Positions 1-8,168 of a stretch of 64,000 bases of DNA are shown piece after piece. The stretch spans positions 496,001 to 560,000 of the forward strand of contig NZ_SPQZ01000003.1 of NCBI RefSeq assembly GCF_004570845.1, given 5' to 3'. Position 1 is the stretch's first letter, and each line of letters opens with the position of its first letter. The position numbers and the translations under genes were made by a program. The stretch comes from Orlajensenia leifsoniae. Lineage in GTDB: Bacteria > Actinomycetota > Actinomycetes > Actinomycetales > Microbacteriaceae. The notes beneath the pieces are model-generated. The model saw only the letters and a program-made list of their open reading frames with translations. It was not told the DNA's origin and did no database searches.

Positions 1-129
1 TCGTTCAGGATGCGCTTTCAACCCACAAGTCACAAGCCGAGCGAGTCACGCTGGACTTTCTGATCTCAGAACGGGAACGCTCGCTACAATCAGTCTCACG
101 CTGACCCGCACAACGAGGAGCCGGAGCCC

Positions 130-564
130 ATGGAGCTGGACGATCTGGACCGCCGCATCCTGCAGGAACTGCGCAAGGACGGCCGGGCGTCGGTGAGTGC
201 CATCGCGGCGACCACCCACATCTCGCGCGCGAACGCGTACGCCAGGGTCAACCGGCTGGTCGAGTCGAAGGTGATCCAGGGGTTCGGCGCCCGGGTCGAT
301 CCCGTGCTCGCCGGACAGCACTCTTCGGCGTACGTCACCCTCACTCTCGAGCAGACGGCCTGGCAGGACACCCGCGAGCGCCTGTCGCAGATCGCCGAGG
401 TCGAGCACATCGCGCTGGTCGGCGGCGACTTCGACGCCATCCTGCTCGTGCGTGCGCGCAACAACGGCGACCTCCGGCGCGTCGTCCTCGAGGAGTTGCA
501 GGCCATCCCCGGGGTGCGCTCGACCAAGACGGCGCTGATCTTCGAGGACTTCGACGCGATCTGA
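130..564 (+). CDS. Lrp/AsnC-family transcriptional regulator
   Basis: A 144-residue DNA-binding regulator of full family length. Residues about 3-60 form the winged helix-turn-helix (LDRRILQELRKDGR, then HISRANAYARVNRL); the rest fits the RAM ligand-binding domain, ending in FEDFDAI. The ATG follows GAGGAG at 116-121. Family members sense amino acids or related small molecules and usually act on adjacent or divergent genes. It lies just upstream of the paa operon on the same strand, but 156 bp with a TetR-type operator separate them, so I do not assume that it controls paa genes. The 129 bp before it hold no recognisable gene; TACAAT at 85-90 could be a -10 box but I see no convincing -35. 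Target unknown. Confidence 0.9.
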   Translation: MELDDLDRRILQELRKDGRASVSAIAATTHISRANAYARVNRLVESKVIQGFGARVDPVLAGQHSSAYVTLTLEQTAWQDTRERLSQIAEVEHIALVGGDFDAILLVRARNNGDLRRVVLEELQAIPGVRSTKTALIFEDFDAI

Positions 565-601
565 GCGGCCGGGTGACCGATCGCGCCGGCGGGCGCAGTC
601 A

Positions 602-626
602 TATACTGTCTGAACGATCGGTCACT
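602..626 (+). promoter_or_regulatory. PaaR-type operator overlapping a -10 box, upstream of paaF
   Basis: TATACT (602-607) overlaps an imperfect palindrome at 605-626 centred on CGATCG, with core CTGAACGATCGGTCA. The same TATACT-plus-core arrangement occurs at 5538-5562, and the core also appears before the TetR gene at 5049-5070. This geometry means repressor binding would cover the -10 region. From memory, actinobacterial PaaR sites have the form ACTNACCG-N2-CG-N2-CGGTNAGT, which this resembles. Confidence 0.75.
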
Positions 627-685
627 AATTCAAAACTCGATCGAATCCTGTGATGCACCGAAGCCGAAACAGTAGGGGAGCGAGC

Positions 686-724
686 ATGCCCGAGGCCCTT
701 CCCGTCGTGGAGCGCCAGTCGTGA
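686..724 (+). CDS. Possible 12-residue upstream ORF overlapping the paaF start
   Basis: ATG at 686 follows AGGGGAG and encodes MPEALPVVERQS before TGA at 722-724. The TGA overlaps the GTG start of paaF at 721 (GTGA), the arrangement expected for translational coupling. It could be a leader cistron that drives paaF translation, or a chance ORF. There is nothing to compare within the window, so confidence is low. Confidence 0.35.
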   Translation: MPEALPVVERQS

Positions 725-1452
725 GCGTCGCCATCGAGTACCTCGAGGACCGCGTCGTGGCCACCCTCGACCAGCCGGAGCGTCGCAATGCGATCGGCCA
801 GGACACCATCGACGCCCTGCACGCTCTCTGCGCCGACCTGGAGCGGCATCCGCGCATCCTGATCATCTCGGGCTCGGGCGGCGTGTTCGCCTCGGGCGCC
901 GACATAGCCGAACTGCGCGAGCGGCGAGCGGCCGATGCCCGCGCCGGCATCAACGCGCACGCCTTCATCCGCATCGCCCGGCTCGATCTCCCGGTGATCG
1001 CCGCCATCGACGGCTACGCCCTCGGCGGCGGGGCCGAACTCGCCTACGCCGCCGACGTGCGCATCGCCTCGACGACAGCGAGATTCGGCAACCCCGAGAC
1101 CGGACTCGGCATCATCGCCGCTGCGGGAGCATCCTGGCGCCTGCCCGAGATCGTCGGGCGGGCCCGGGCGAGCGAACTGCTGCTCACCGGCCGCGTGATC
1201 GATGCCCCCGAGGCGCTCGCGATCGGGCTGGTCTCATCCCTGCACGACCCGGCCGACCTGCTGGCGGCCGCACACGCCATCGCCGACTCCATCTCCAAGC
1301 ACGATCGTGCCGCCACCATCGCGATGAAGCGCGCGATCGCCGCGCCCCGCGACAGGCATCCCGAGATCGACCTGGAGTTGCAGGCCGTGCTCTTCGAGAG
1401 CCCGGAGAAGGAGCGGCGCATGACGGACTTCCTCGAGAGGCGCAAGCGATGA
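721..1452 (+). CDS. paaF: Enoyl-CoA hydratase, phenylacetate pathway (PaaF-like)
   Basis: A 243-residue crotonase-fold protein, the usual length for single-domain enoyl-CoA hydratases. The oxyanion-hole segments are SGADIAEL and GYALGGGAELA. Both hydratase glutamates appear to be kept: one in FGNPETGLG and one in ARASELLLTGR. In the PAA pathway PaaF hydrates 2,3-dehydroadipyl-CoA in the cytosol. The GTG start at 721 has GGAG at 710-713 and matches the family N-terminus (VAIEYLEDRVVATLDQPERRNAI). The stop overlaps the ATG of the next gene (ATGA), so it is co-translated with paaH. The PaaF rather than PaaG assignment rests on the retained Glu pair and on position; it is moderately sure. Confidence 0.85.
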   Translation: MSVAIEYLEDRVVATLDQPERRNAIGQDTIDALHALCADLERHPRILIISGSGGVFASGADIAELRERRAADARAGINAHAFIRIARLDLPVIAAIDGYALGGGAELAYAADVRIASTTARFGNPETGLGIIAAAGASWRLPEIVGRARASELLLTGRVIDAPEALAIGLVSSLHDPADLLAAAHAIADSISKHDRAATIAMKRAIAAPRDRHPEIDLELQAVLFESPEKERRMTDFLERRKR

Positions 1453-2330
1453 GCGCCCCGGCGTCCCTCCCCGACGTCGTCGGCGTGCTCGGCGGCGGCC
1501 GCATGGGTGCCGGAATCGCCCACGCCTTCGTGCTGGCCGGATGCCGCGTGGTCGTGGTCGAGCGCGACGATGCAGCGGTCGTGGCCGCCTCGGACCGCAT
1601 CCGCGCGTCCCTCGACGCGAGCGTCGCGCGCGGAGCGACGACCGCACCTCTGCCCAGTCTCGTCGCCGCCGTCAGCACCACGACCGATGCCTCGGCGTTC
1701 GCCGATGCCGGTCTCGTGATCGAGGCGGTGCCGGAGGACTTCGAAATGAAGCGCACGGCGCTCCGTCGCGTCGAGACCATGGTCGCACCGGGCGCCGCCA
1801 TCGCGAGCAACACGTCGTCCATCTCGATCGACGCCCTCGCCGACGAGCTCGAACGCCCGGCACGATTTCTCGGACTGCACTTCTTCAATCCGGTGCCGGC
1901 GTCGAGGCTGGTCGAGATCGTGGTCGGAACGGCGACGGATGCCGCACTCGCCGCCCGCGCCGCCGACTGGGTGGACGCGCTCGGAAAGGCCGCCGTCACA
2001 GTGCGCGACGCCCCGGGTTTCGCGTCGTCGCGTCTCGGCGTCGCGCTCGGCCTCGAGGCGATCCGCCTGCTCGAGGACGGCGTCGCGTCGGCCGCCGACA
2101 TCGATGCCGCGATGACCCTCGGGTACCGTCATCCGGTCGGTCCACTGGAGACCACCGACCTCGTCGGGCTCGACGTGCGCCTCGGGATCGCCGAGTACCT
2201 GCACAGCCAGCTCGGACCTCGGTTCGAGCCGCCCGCCCTGCTGCGCCGTCTGGTTGCAGAGGGCAAGCTCGGCCGAAAGACCGGGGAGGGCTTCTACGCC
2301 TGGACCGATGGAGAGAAGGAGATCCGATGA
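1449..2330 (+). CDS. paaH: 3-hydroxyacyl-CoA dehydrogenase (PaaH-like)
   Basis: A 293-residue NAD-dependent dehydrogenase. The Rossmann motif is GVLGGGRMGAGIAHAF near the N-terminus, the catalytic His lies in LGLHFFNPVPASRLVE, and the C-terminal dimerisation domain ends in KLGRKTGEGFYAW, a family hallmark. It oxidises 3-hydroxyadipyl-CoA to 3-oxoadipyl-CoA in PAA breakdown. The length fits the single-unit form (about 285 residues); the E. coli PaaH is a longer, duplicated version. It overlaps paaF by 4 nt (ATGA) and paaZ by 4 nt (ATGA), so the three are a tightly coupled operon read from the promoter near 602. Confidence 0.9.
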   Translation: MSAPASLPDVVGVLGGGRMGAGIAHAFVLAGCRVVVVERDDAAVVAASDRIRASLDASVARGATTAPLPSLVAAVSTTTDASAFADAGLVIEAVPEDFEMKRTALRRVETMVAPGAAIASNTSSISIDALADELERPARFLGLHFFNPVPASRLVEIVVGTATDAALAARAADWVDALGKAAVTVRDAPGFASSRLGVALGLEAIRLLEDGVASAADIDAAMTLGYRHPVGPLETTDLVGLDVRLGIAEYLHSQLGPRFEPPALLRRLVAEGKLGRKTGEGFYAWTDGEKEIR

Positions 2331-4363
2331 CCGCCATCCTGCCGAGCTTCGTGAATGGAGCGTGGTGGACGCCCGCCAGCGCCGACGGCGCGACCGCCGT
2401 GCGCGACGCGTCGACAGGAGGGACCGTCGCGCACGTCTCGACCGACGGCCTGGACCTCGCGGCCGCCCTCGAGTACGCGCGCACCACAGGTCAGGCCGGC
2501 CTGGGCGCGCTCACCTTCCACCAGCGCGCGGTGCTGCTCAAGCAGATGGCGCTCGCCCTCACCGAGCGCAAGGCCGAGCTCTACGAGATCTCGGCGCGCA
2601 CCGGTGCGACGAAGGCCGACTCCTGGGTCGACATCGACGGCGGCATCGGGGTGCTCTTCACCTACTCGTCGAAGGGCCGTCGCGAGCTCCCGAACACGCA
2701 GGTCTACGTCGATGGCGCCGTCGAGCAGCTCTCGAAGGACGGCTCGTTCCTCGGGCGGCACATCTACACCCGCCTGCCCGGTGTCGCCGTGCAGATCAAC
2801 GCGTTCAACTTCCCGGTGTGGGGCTCGCTCGAGAAGTTCGCTCCGGCGTTCCTCGCCGGCGTGCCGTCGCTGGTGAAGCCGGCCACGCCGACCGGCTACC
2901 TCGCGGAGGCCTTCGTCCGCATCCTCGACGAGTCCGGCCTGCTGCCCGCCGGGTCGCTGCAGCTCGTCTCCGGCAGCGTTCCCGACCTGTTCGACCACCT
3001 CCGGCTCGGAGACCTCGTCGCCTTCACGGGCAGCGCGTCGACCGCGGAACGCCTTCGTGCCCACGATTCGGTGCAGACCGGCGGGGCGCGGTTCACGAGT
3101 GAGACCGACTCCATCAACGCCTCCATCCTCGGAACGGATGCCGGTGCAGGCACTCCCGAGTTCGATGCCTACGTCCGCCAACTCGTCGCGGAGCTGACCG
3201 CGAAGGCCGGGCAGAAGTGCACCGCCATCCGCCGCGCGATCGTGCCGGCGGCATCCGTCGACGCCGTCATCGACGCGGTTCGCACTCGTCTCGCCGATCG
3301 CGTCGTCGTCGGTGACCCCCGCGTCGAGGGCGTGACCATGGGGCCGCTCGCCTCGCTCGAACAGCGCGACGAGGTGCTGCGACAGGTGGAGCGTCTCGTC
3401 GAGGCCGGCGGCGAGCTGGTGATCGGCACGGGCGCAGCCGAACCCGGACCCGGAGCATTCGTCTCCCCGATGCTGCTGCGCTTCGAGAACACGACCGATG
3501 ACGCCGTGCACTCGATCGAGGCCTTCGGGCCGGTGTCGTCGATCATCGGCTACGAGAGCCTCGACGAGGCGGCCGAGCTGGTGGCGCGCGGCGGCGGTTC
3601 CCTGGTGACCAGCATCGCCACCCATGACACGGCCATCGCCGCCGAGCTGGCCGGGCGCATCTCCGCCTTCAACGGCCGCGTGCTGCTGCTCGATAGGGAC
3701 GACGCGCGCTCCTCCACCGGACACGGATCGCCGCTTCCCCAGCTCGTGCACGGTGGACCGGGCCGAGCCGGCGGTGGAGAGGAGCTCGGCGGAATCCGCG
3801 CGGTGCTGCACCACATGCAGCGCACGGCCGTGCAGGGTTCCCCCGAGATGCTGACCGCGCTCACCGGCATCTGGCACGCGGGGGCCGCGTCACGACCGGG
3901 CGGGCGGCATCCGTTCCGGAAGAGCCTGTCCGAGCTCGTGATCGGCGACCAGGTGGTGTCGGGCTCGCGCGAGGTGAGCCTGGACGACATCGAGACCTTC
4001 GCCCGGTTCACCGGCGACACCTTCTACGCGCACATGGACGAGTCGGCCGCGGCGGCCAACCCCTTCTTCCCCGGGCGCGTCGCCCACGGGTACCTGCTCG
4101 TCTCGTGGGCGGCCGGCCTGTTCGTCGACCCGGAGCCCGGGCCGGTGCTCGCCAACTCCGGCCTGGAGAACCTGCGCTTCGTCACGCCCGTGTCGCCGGG
4201 CGACTCGATCCGCGTCGAACTCACCGCCAAGCAGATCACTCCGCGCGAGACCGACGACTACGGCGAGGTGCGCTGGGACGCCGTGCTGCGCAACCAGGAC
4301 GACGAGCTGGTCGCCAGCTACGACGTGCTCACTCTGGTCGCCAAGGAGCCGGCCGCGGCCTAG
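2327..4363 (+). CDS. paaZ: Bifunctional oxepin-CoA hydrolase / aldehyde dehydrogenase PaaZ
   Basis: A 678-residue fusion that opens the oxepin-CoA ring and oxidises the resulting aldehyde with NADP. Residues about 1-520 are an aldehyde dehydrogenase: AINAFNFPVWG-type segment (VQINAFNFPVWGSLEKF), catalytic Glu259 in FTSETDS and Cys298 in AGQKCTAIRR. Residues about 540-678 are a MaoC-type hydratase with the Asp/His pair at about D564 and H569 in FTGDTFYAHMDES. These positions match those of E. coli PaaZ as I recall them, so both activities look intact. The start is the ATG at 2327 overlapping the paaH stop; the open frame extends further upstream only by chance. It ends the (+) paaFHZ operon and faces the paaR gene convergently. 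Confidence 0.96.
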   Translation: MTAILPSFVNGAWWTPASADGATAVRDASTGGTVAHVSTDGLDLAAALEYARTTGQAGLGALTFHQRAVLLKQMALALTERKAELYEISARTGATKADSWVDIDGGIGVLFTYSSKGRRELPNTQVYVDGAVEQLSKDGSFLGRHIYTRLPGVAVQINAFNFPVWGSLEKFAPAFLAGVPSLVKPATPTGYLAEAFVRILDESGLLPAGSLQLVSGSVPDLFDHLRLGDLVAFTGSASTAERLRAHDSVQTGGARFTSETDSINASILGTDAGAGTPEFDAYVRQLVAELTAKAGQKCTAIRRAIVPAASVDAVIDAVRTRLADRVVVGDPRVEGVTMGPLASLEQRDEVLRQVERLVEAGGELVIGTGAAEPGPGAFVSPMLLRFENTTDDAVHSIEAFGPVSSIIGYESLDEAAELVARGGGSLVTSIATHDTAIAAELAGRISAFNGRVLLLDRDDARSSTGHGSPLPQLVHGGPGRAGGGEELGGIRAVLHHMQRTAVQGSPEMLTALTGIWHAGAASRPGGRHPFRKSLSELVIGDQVVSGSREVSLDDIETFARFTGDTFYAHMDESAAAANPFFPGRVAHGYLLVSWAAGLFVDPEPGPVLANSGLENLRFVTPVSPGDSIRVELTAKQITPRETDDYGEVRWDAVLRNQDDELVASYDVLTLVAKEPAAA

Positions 4364-4372
4364 AAGTCGGAT

Positions 4373-4401
4373 CCGGCGACGGATGCCACGGGTCTCGCCG
4401 G
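4373..4401. terminator. Possible bidirectional terminator between paaZ and paaR
   Basis: A 7-bp stem CCGGCGA/TCGCCGG with a 15-nt loop lies in the 47 bp between two convergent stop codons. It has no T-tract, which is common for high-GC actinobacteria. Weak support; position is the main argument. Confidence 0.3.
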
Positions 4402-4410
4402 GCGCAGTGG

Positions 4411-5028
4411 TCAGGCCCGCTGGCGCAGGCCGTCGAGAGCGACCGCCACGACGTCGGACGCGAGCTGGTCGGCGTCCTCGGGGCCGCCCGGGCGGTACCA
4501 CTCGACGATCGAGTTGATCATTCCGAACAGCAGACGCTCGACGACGCGCACATCGATGTCGGCGCGCAGCGATCCCTCATCGCGTGCCCGGCCCACGAGC
4601 TCGGTGACCGATCTGTCGAAGGCGCGCCTGCGGGCCAGCGCTCGCCGCTCCACGTCGGTGTTCCCTCGCACGCGCAGCAGCAGCGTGACGTACGGGAGTT
4701 CATCGACGAGCACGTGCACGGCGCCGCGGAGCACCAGTTCGAGGCGATCCGCCGCGCTGACGGCTGCGGCATCAGAGGACACGAGCACGCCCTCCAGCGC
4801 GCTGAGCGCGCGGTCGAGTGCGGTCTCCAGCAGGGCGTCCTTCGACGAGAAGTGATGGTAGATCGCCGACTTCGAGATGCCGAGGCGCTCCGCCAGCACG
4901 GCGATGGATGTCGCGTCGTAGCCGTACTCGTTGAACGCGGCGACGGCGACGTCGAGCACGGCCGCCTGGTCATAACCGGGGCGTCCGCGGCGGGCGGCTG
5001 CGGGCCGGCTCTCGGTGTCGCTCGTCAT
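4411..5028 (-). CDS. paaR: TetR-family repressor of the paa cluster (PaaR-like)
   Basis: A 205-residue TetR regulator. The N-terminal HTH is typical: AAFNEYGYDATSIAVLAERLGISKSAIYHHFSSKDALL, followed by an all-helical ligand domain. I chose the ATG at 5028 (MTSDTESR); the open frame continues upstream through the operator and lacks homology to the family. A nearly perfect 8-bp inverted repeat (GGTGACCG/CGGTCACC) sits 21 bp before the start, which fits autorepression. Related half-sites precede paaF and paaA. In other actinobacteria PaaR is a TetR protein that responds to phenylacetyl-CoA; that ligand is inferred here, not seen. It follows paaI by 37 bp on the same strand. Confidence 0.88.
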   Translation of the reverse strand: MTSDTESRPAAARRGRPGYDQAAVLDVAVAAFNEYGYDATSIAVLAERLGISKSAIYHHFSSKDALLETALDRALSALEGVLVSSDAAAVSAADRLELVLRGAVHVLVDELPYVTLLLRVRGNTDVERRALARRRAFDRSVTELVGRARDEGSLRADIDVRVVERLLFGMINSIVEWYRPGGPEDADQLASDVVAVALDGLRQRA

Positions 5029-5048
5029 CACGCTCCAGTGTGCCACGC

Positions 5049-5070
5049 GGTGACCGAACGGTCGGTCACC
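5049..5070. promoter_or_regulatory. PaaR-type operator upstream of paaR
   Basis: Inverted repeat with perfect 8-bp arms GGTGACCG and CGGTCACC around AACGGT. It overlaps the last codon and stop of paaI (TGA at 5066-5068, minus strand) and lies 21 bp before the paaR start. It is the most symmetric of the three copies of this motif. Confidence 0.75.
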
Positions 5071-5488
5071 CCGTTGCTGGCGGCTCACGACGGGTCGAGA
5101 TCGACCGGCCCCGGAATTCCGCGACGGCCGTGCCATCGTCTGCCACGACCGAGACGTCGTACAGCCCGGTGCGGCCGCTCCGCACGACGCGCCGCGCGGT
5201 GGCGGTGAGTGTCTGGCCCGCCCGGGTCGACGCCAGGAAGGTGATGTCGGCGCCGGCCGCGACGGTGACCGACTCGTCCTCGTTGCAGGCGATGGCGAAG
5301 GCCGTGTCGGCGAGGGCGAACACCAGTCCGCCGTGGGTGATGGCGAACCCGTTGGTCATGTCGTCGCGCACGAGCATCGAGACCACCGCCAGACCCGGCT
5401 CATCGCGCTGCACCACCATGCCGAGTGCGGCCGAGGCGCGGTCACGCTCCATCATCGCGCGGGACGACATGGCGTCGGCATCCGTCAT
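5066..5488 (-). CDS. paaI: Hotdog-fold thioesterase PaaI
   Basis: A 140-residue hotdog-fold thioesterase. The family signature is the segment FAITHGGLVFALADTAFAIACN, with the catalytic Asp in ALADTA and the HGG loop. PaaI hydrolyses ring-modified phenylacetyl-CoA esters and releases trapped CoA. The start ATG at 5488 follows GAGGAGG by a suitable gap. The open frame runs 64 codons further upstream through the shared promoter region, but that part has no family similarity. It is transcribed away from paaA and toward paaR, probably as a paaI-paaR operon. The operator at 5541-5562 is 53 bp upstream and could control both directions. Confidence 0.92.
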   Translation of the reverse strand: MTDADAMSSRAMMERDRASAALGMVVQRDEPGLAVVSMLVRDDMTNGFAITHGGLVFALADTAFAIACNEDESVTVAAGADITFLASTRAGQTLTATARRVVRSGRTGLYDVSVVADDGTAVAEFRGRSISTRREPPATG

Positions 5489-5514
5489 GGCTGCCTCCTC
5501 ATCGGGCGGTCGCA

Positions 5515-5562
5515 TTGCCGACCGCGGAAACCGACTATATACTAACTGAACGATCGGTAGGT
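5515..5562 (+). promoter_or_regulatory. Promoter and PaaR operator for paaABCDEG
   Basis: TTGCCG at 5515-5520, a 17-bp spacer and TATACT at 5538-5543 form a good sigma-70-type promoter. The operator occupies 5541-5562, again overlapping the -10 box, with core CTGAACGATCGGT. The paaA start is 30 bp further on. Placement between divergent paaI and paaA suggests shared control. Confidence 0.75.
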
Positions 5563-5591
5563 AATGCAGATCGAGACCCGAGGAGTCGACG

Positions 5592-6566
5592 ATGACCAGC
5601 CCCGCAGATCTCGCCGTGGCGAGCGATCCGACGCCGGAGGAGGCGCAGTTCGGCGCGATCATCGCTGCCGACGGACGCATCGAGCCGCGCGACTGGATGC
5701 CCGACGCCTATCGCCGCACGCTCGTGCGCCAGATCTCCCAGCACGCCCACTCCGAGATCATCGGGATGCAGCCCGAGGCGAACTGGATCACCCGGGCGCC
5801 CAGCCTGAAGCGGAAGGCCATCCTGATGGCCAAGGTGCAGGACGAGGCCGGGCACGGGCTCTACCTCTACTCGGCGGCCCAGACGCTGGGCACGACGCGC
5901 GACGACATGATGGACGCCCTGATCGCCGGAAAGGCGCGCTACTCGTCGATCTTCAACTATCCGACGCCCACGTGGGCGGACATGGGCGCGATCGGGTGGC
6001 TCGTCGACGGCGCCGCGATCTGCAACCAGGTCCCGCTCTGCCGGGCGTCCTACGGTCCGTACGGCCGCGCCATGGTGCGCATCTGCAAGGAGGAGTCCTT
6101 CCATCAGCGGCAGGGCTTCGAGATCCTGCTCGAACTCATGCGGGGAACGCCGGCCCAGCAACGGATGGCGCAGGACGCCGTCGACCGCTGGTACTGGCCC
6201 TCCCTGCAGATGTTCGGCCCGCCCGACGACCAGTCGCCGAACTCGGCGCAGTCGATGGAGTGGAACATCAAGCGTTTCACGAACGACGAACTGCGCCAGC
6301 GCTTCGTCGGCATGCTCGTGCCGCAGGCTGAGGTCCTGGGTGTCACGCTGCCCGATCCGGAGCTGCGACTCGACGAGGCGAGCGGCCGGTACGTCATGAG
6401 CGAGATCGACTGGACCGAGTTCAACGAGGTCCTCGCCGGGCGGGGACCGATGAACGCCGAGCGGCTGAAGCGCCGCCGCGATGCCCACGAGGACGGCGCC
6501 TGGGTGCGCGAGGCCGCCGCGGCGTACGCCGCGAAGCGTGCTGTGCAGCGGGAGGCGGCGGCATGA
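5592..6566 (+). CDS. paaA: 1,2-phenylacetyl-CoA epoxidase, catalytic subunit PaaA
   Basis: A 324-residue ferritin-like di-iron protein, the catalytic subunit that epoxidises the ring of phenylacetyl-CoA. Metal-ligand helices are visible in [21 protein letters not shown] and in [19 protein letters not shown] (Glu and Glu-x-x-His pattern). Other near-invariant pieces are [19 protein letters not shown] and [24 protein letters not shown]. Length is close to the usual 310-330. The ATG follows GAGGAG. First gene of the paaABCDE epoxidase operon; it overlaps paaB by 4 nt (ATGA). Confidence 0.97.
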   Translation: MTSPADLAVASDPTPEEAQFGAIIAADGRIEPRDWMPDAYRRTLVRQISQHAHSEIIGMQPEANWITRAPSLKRKAILMAKVQDEAGHGLYLYSAAQTLGTTRDDMMDALIAGKARYSSIFNYPTPTWADMGAIGWLVDGAAICNQVPLCRASYGPYGRAMVRICKEESFHQRQGFEILLELMRGTPAQQRMAQDAVDRWYWPSLQMFGPPDDQSPNSAQSMEWNIKRFTNDELRQRFVGMLVPQAEVLGVTLPDPELRLDEASGRYVMSEIDWTEFNEVLAGRGPMNAERLKRRRDAHEDGAWVREAAAAYAAKRAVQREAAA

Positions 6567-6868
6567 GCACTCCCGGTCAGTCCCCGGCAGAGCCCTGGCC
6601 GCTCTGGGAGGTCTTCGTGCGTGCCGGCCGCGGCCTCAGCCACGTTCACGTCGGTTCGCTGCACGCTCCAGACGCCGAGATGGCCGTGCGCAACGCCCGT
6701 GACGTCTACACCCGCCGTAACGAGGGAGTCTCGGTCTGGGTGGTTCCGGCCGACGCGATCACGACGAGCGACCCCGACGCGAAGGGCGCCTGGTTCGAGA
6801 GCCCGGCCGGCAAGAACTACCGGCATGCCAGCTACTACACCGCCAGCGAGGGGGTGAAGCACCTGTGA
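6563..6868 (+). CDS. paaB: Phenylacetyl-CoA epoxidase subunit PaaB
   Basis: A 101-residue small subunit of the epoxidase, normal length. Family segments are [50 protein letters not shown] and [18 protein letters not shown]. PaaB is non-catalytic and bridges PaaAC dimers into larger complexes. Both ends overlap neighbours by 4 nt, which favours equal synthesis of A, B and C. Confidence 0.96.
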   Translation: MSTPGQSPAEPWPLWEVFVRAGRGLSHVHVGSLHAPDAEMAVRNARDVYTRRNEGVSVWVVPADAITTSDPDAKGAWFESPAGKNYRHASYYTASEGVKHL

Positions 6869-7692
6869 ACGAGCCCGACTCCGCCCACGGCGCCGTCTCC
6901 GTCGACGCGATCACGCTGTCGGCCGAGCTGGCCGGTGAAGCCGATGCCGTCGCATCCGCCGACGTCGCCGAGTACGCGCTCTGGCTCGGCGACGACGCCC
7001 TCGTGCTCGCTCAACAGCTCGGCTGGTGGATCTCGCGCGCTCCGGAGCTCGAGGAGGACGTGGCGCTCGGCAACATCGGGCTCGACCTCATCGGCCACGC
7101 GCGCTCCCTGCTGCGCTACGCCGGCACCGCGACCGGGCGCACCGAGGACGACCTCGCCTATTGGCGCGACGAGCCGGAGTTCCGCAGCGCCTGGCTGTTC
7201 GAGCAGCCGAACGGCGACTTCGCCCACACCATCGCCCGTCAGCTCATCGCGTCGGTCTACCTCGTCGAGCTGTACTCGCGGCTGCGCGCGTCGCAGGATG
7301 CGACCCTCGCCGCCATCGCGGCGAAGGCGGTCAAGGAGGTCGACTACCACCGTGACCACGCCACGCAGTGGACCCTCCGTCTCGCACTCGGGACCGAGGA
7401 GTCTCGCCGCCGCATGACGCTCGCCCTCGCCGACCTCTGGCCCTACGTCGACGAGCTCTTCGTCGACGAGCCGCTGGTCGATCGCCTCGAGGGTGTTGCC
7501 GTGCGGCCGTCGACCATCCGGCCGGCCTTCGACGCCGTCATCGACTCCGTGCTGGCGGAGGCCGAACTCGTGCGACCCGCCGGATTCATCGCTGCGGGCG
7601 GCGGCAGGGTGGGCAGGCACTTCTCGACTCTGGGCTACATCCTCGCCGAGATGCAGGTGCTCGCCCGGCAGCATCCGGGGGCCTCATGGTGA
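6865..7692 (+). CDS. paaC: Phenylacetyl-CoA epoxidase structural subunit PaaC
   Basis: A 275-residue ferritin-like subunit that pairs with PaaA. Characteristic stretches are YALWLGDDALVLAQQLGWWISRAPELEEDVALGNIGLDLIGHAR and EVDYHRDHATQWTLRLALGTEESRRRM. In known PaaC the metal site is degenerate, and the protein supports folding and activity of PaaA. The N-terminus is about 20 residues longer than in E. coli. It starts with GTG overlapping paaB and overlaps paaD by 7 nt. Confidence 0.95.
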   Translation: MNEPDSAHGAVSVDAITLSAELAGEADAVASADVAEYALWLGDDALVLAQQLGWWISRAPELEEDVALGNIGLDLIGHARSLLRYAGTATGRTEDDLAYWRDEPEFRSAWLFEQPNGDFAHTIARQLIASVYLVELYSRLRASQDATLAAIAAKAVKEVDYHRDHATQWTLRLALGTEESRRRMTLALADLWPYVDELFVDEPLVDRLEGVAVRPSTIRPAFDAVIDSVLAEAELVRPAGFIAAGGGRVGRHFSTLGYILAEMQVLARQHPGASW

Positions 7693-8168
7693 CTCGTGCC
7701 TGGACTGTCGCCGCCACCATCGTCGACCCCGAGATCCCCGTGCTGACCATCGAGGACCTGGGCATCCTGCGTGCCGTGGAGGAGGACGGATCCGCTGTGC
7801 GCGTGAGCATCACGCCCACCTACAGCGGCTGCCCTGCCGTCGAGGCCATCCGGGACGACGTGACGGATGCGCTCCGCGCGTCGGGCTATGAGGAGGTCAC
7901 CGTCGAACTCGTGCTCGCACCGGCCTGGACGACCGACTGGATGACCGAGAAGGGGAAGCAGAAGCTGCGCCAGTACGGGATCGCCGCACCCAGCGGCCTC
8001 GCAGCGGCACGCCCCTCAGGACCGGTGCGGCTCGCGCTGGCCGTGAAGTGCCCGCGCTGCGACTCGCTCGACACCCGGGAGATCGCCCGCTTCGGCTCGA
8101 CCTCGTGCAAGGCGCTCTACGAGTGCCGCGCCTGCCTGGAGCCGTTCGACTACTTCAAGGTGCTGTGA
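7686..8168 (+). CDS. paaD: Epoxidase assembly protein PaaD
   Basis: A 160-residue protein of the MIP18/DUF59 type thought to help mature Fe or Fe-S centres of the epoxidase. The N-terminal MIP18 domain reads TIVDPEIPVLTIEDLGILR with the conserved Cys in YSGCPAVEA. The C-terminal extension carries two CxxC pairs, CPRC and ECRACLEPF, plus a Cys in STSCKALYEC, expected to bind zinc. The start ATG at 7686 lies inside the paaC end; the longer open frame upstream belongs to no known family. It overlaps paaE by one base in a TGATG junction. Confidence 0.93.
   Translation: MVTRAWTVAATIVDPEIPVLTIEDLGILRAVEEDGSAVRVSITPTYSGCPAVEAIRDDVTDALRASGYEEVTVELVLAPAWTTDWMTEKGKQKLRQYGIAAPSGLAAARPSGPVRLALAVKCPRCDSLDTREIARFGSTSCKALYECRACLEPFDYFKVL

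Noticed and set aside
1541-2326. Open frame extending paaZ upstream through paaH
   Set aside because: Arg-rich translation without homology; the ATG at 2327 overlaps the paaH stop and gives the standard PaaZ start.
2294-3877. 527-codon minus-strand open frame opposite paaZ
   Set aside because: Shadow frame of a high-GC gene; no recognisable domain.
4411-5136. Longer start for paaR at 5136
   Set aside because: It would place the operator palindrome inside the coding region, and the extra 36 residues are not TetR-like.
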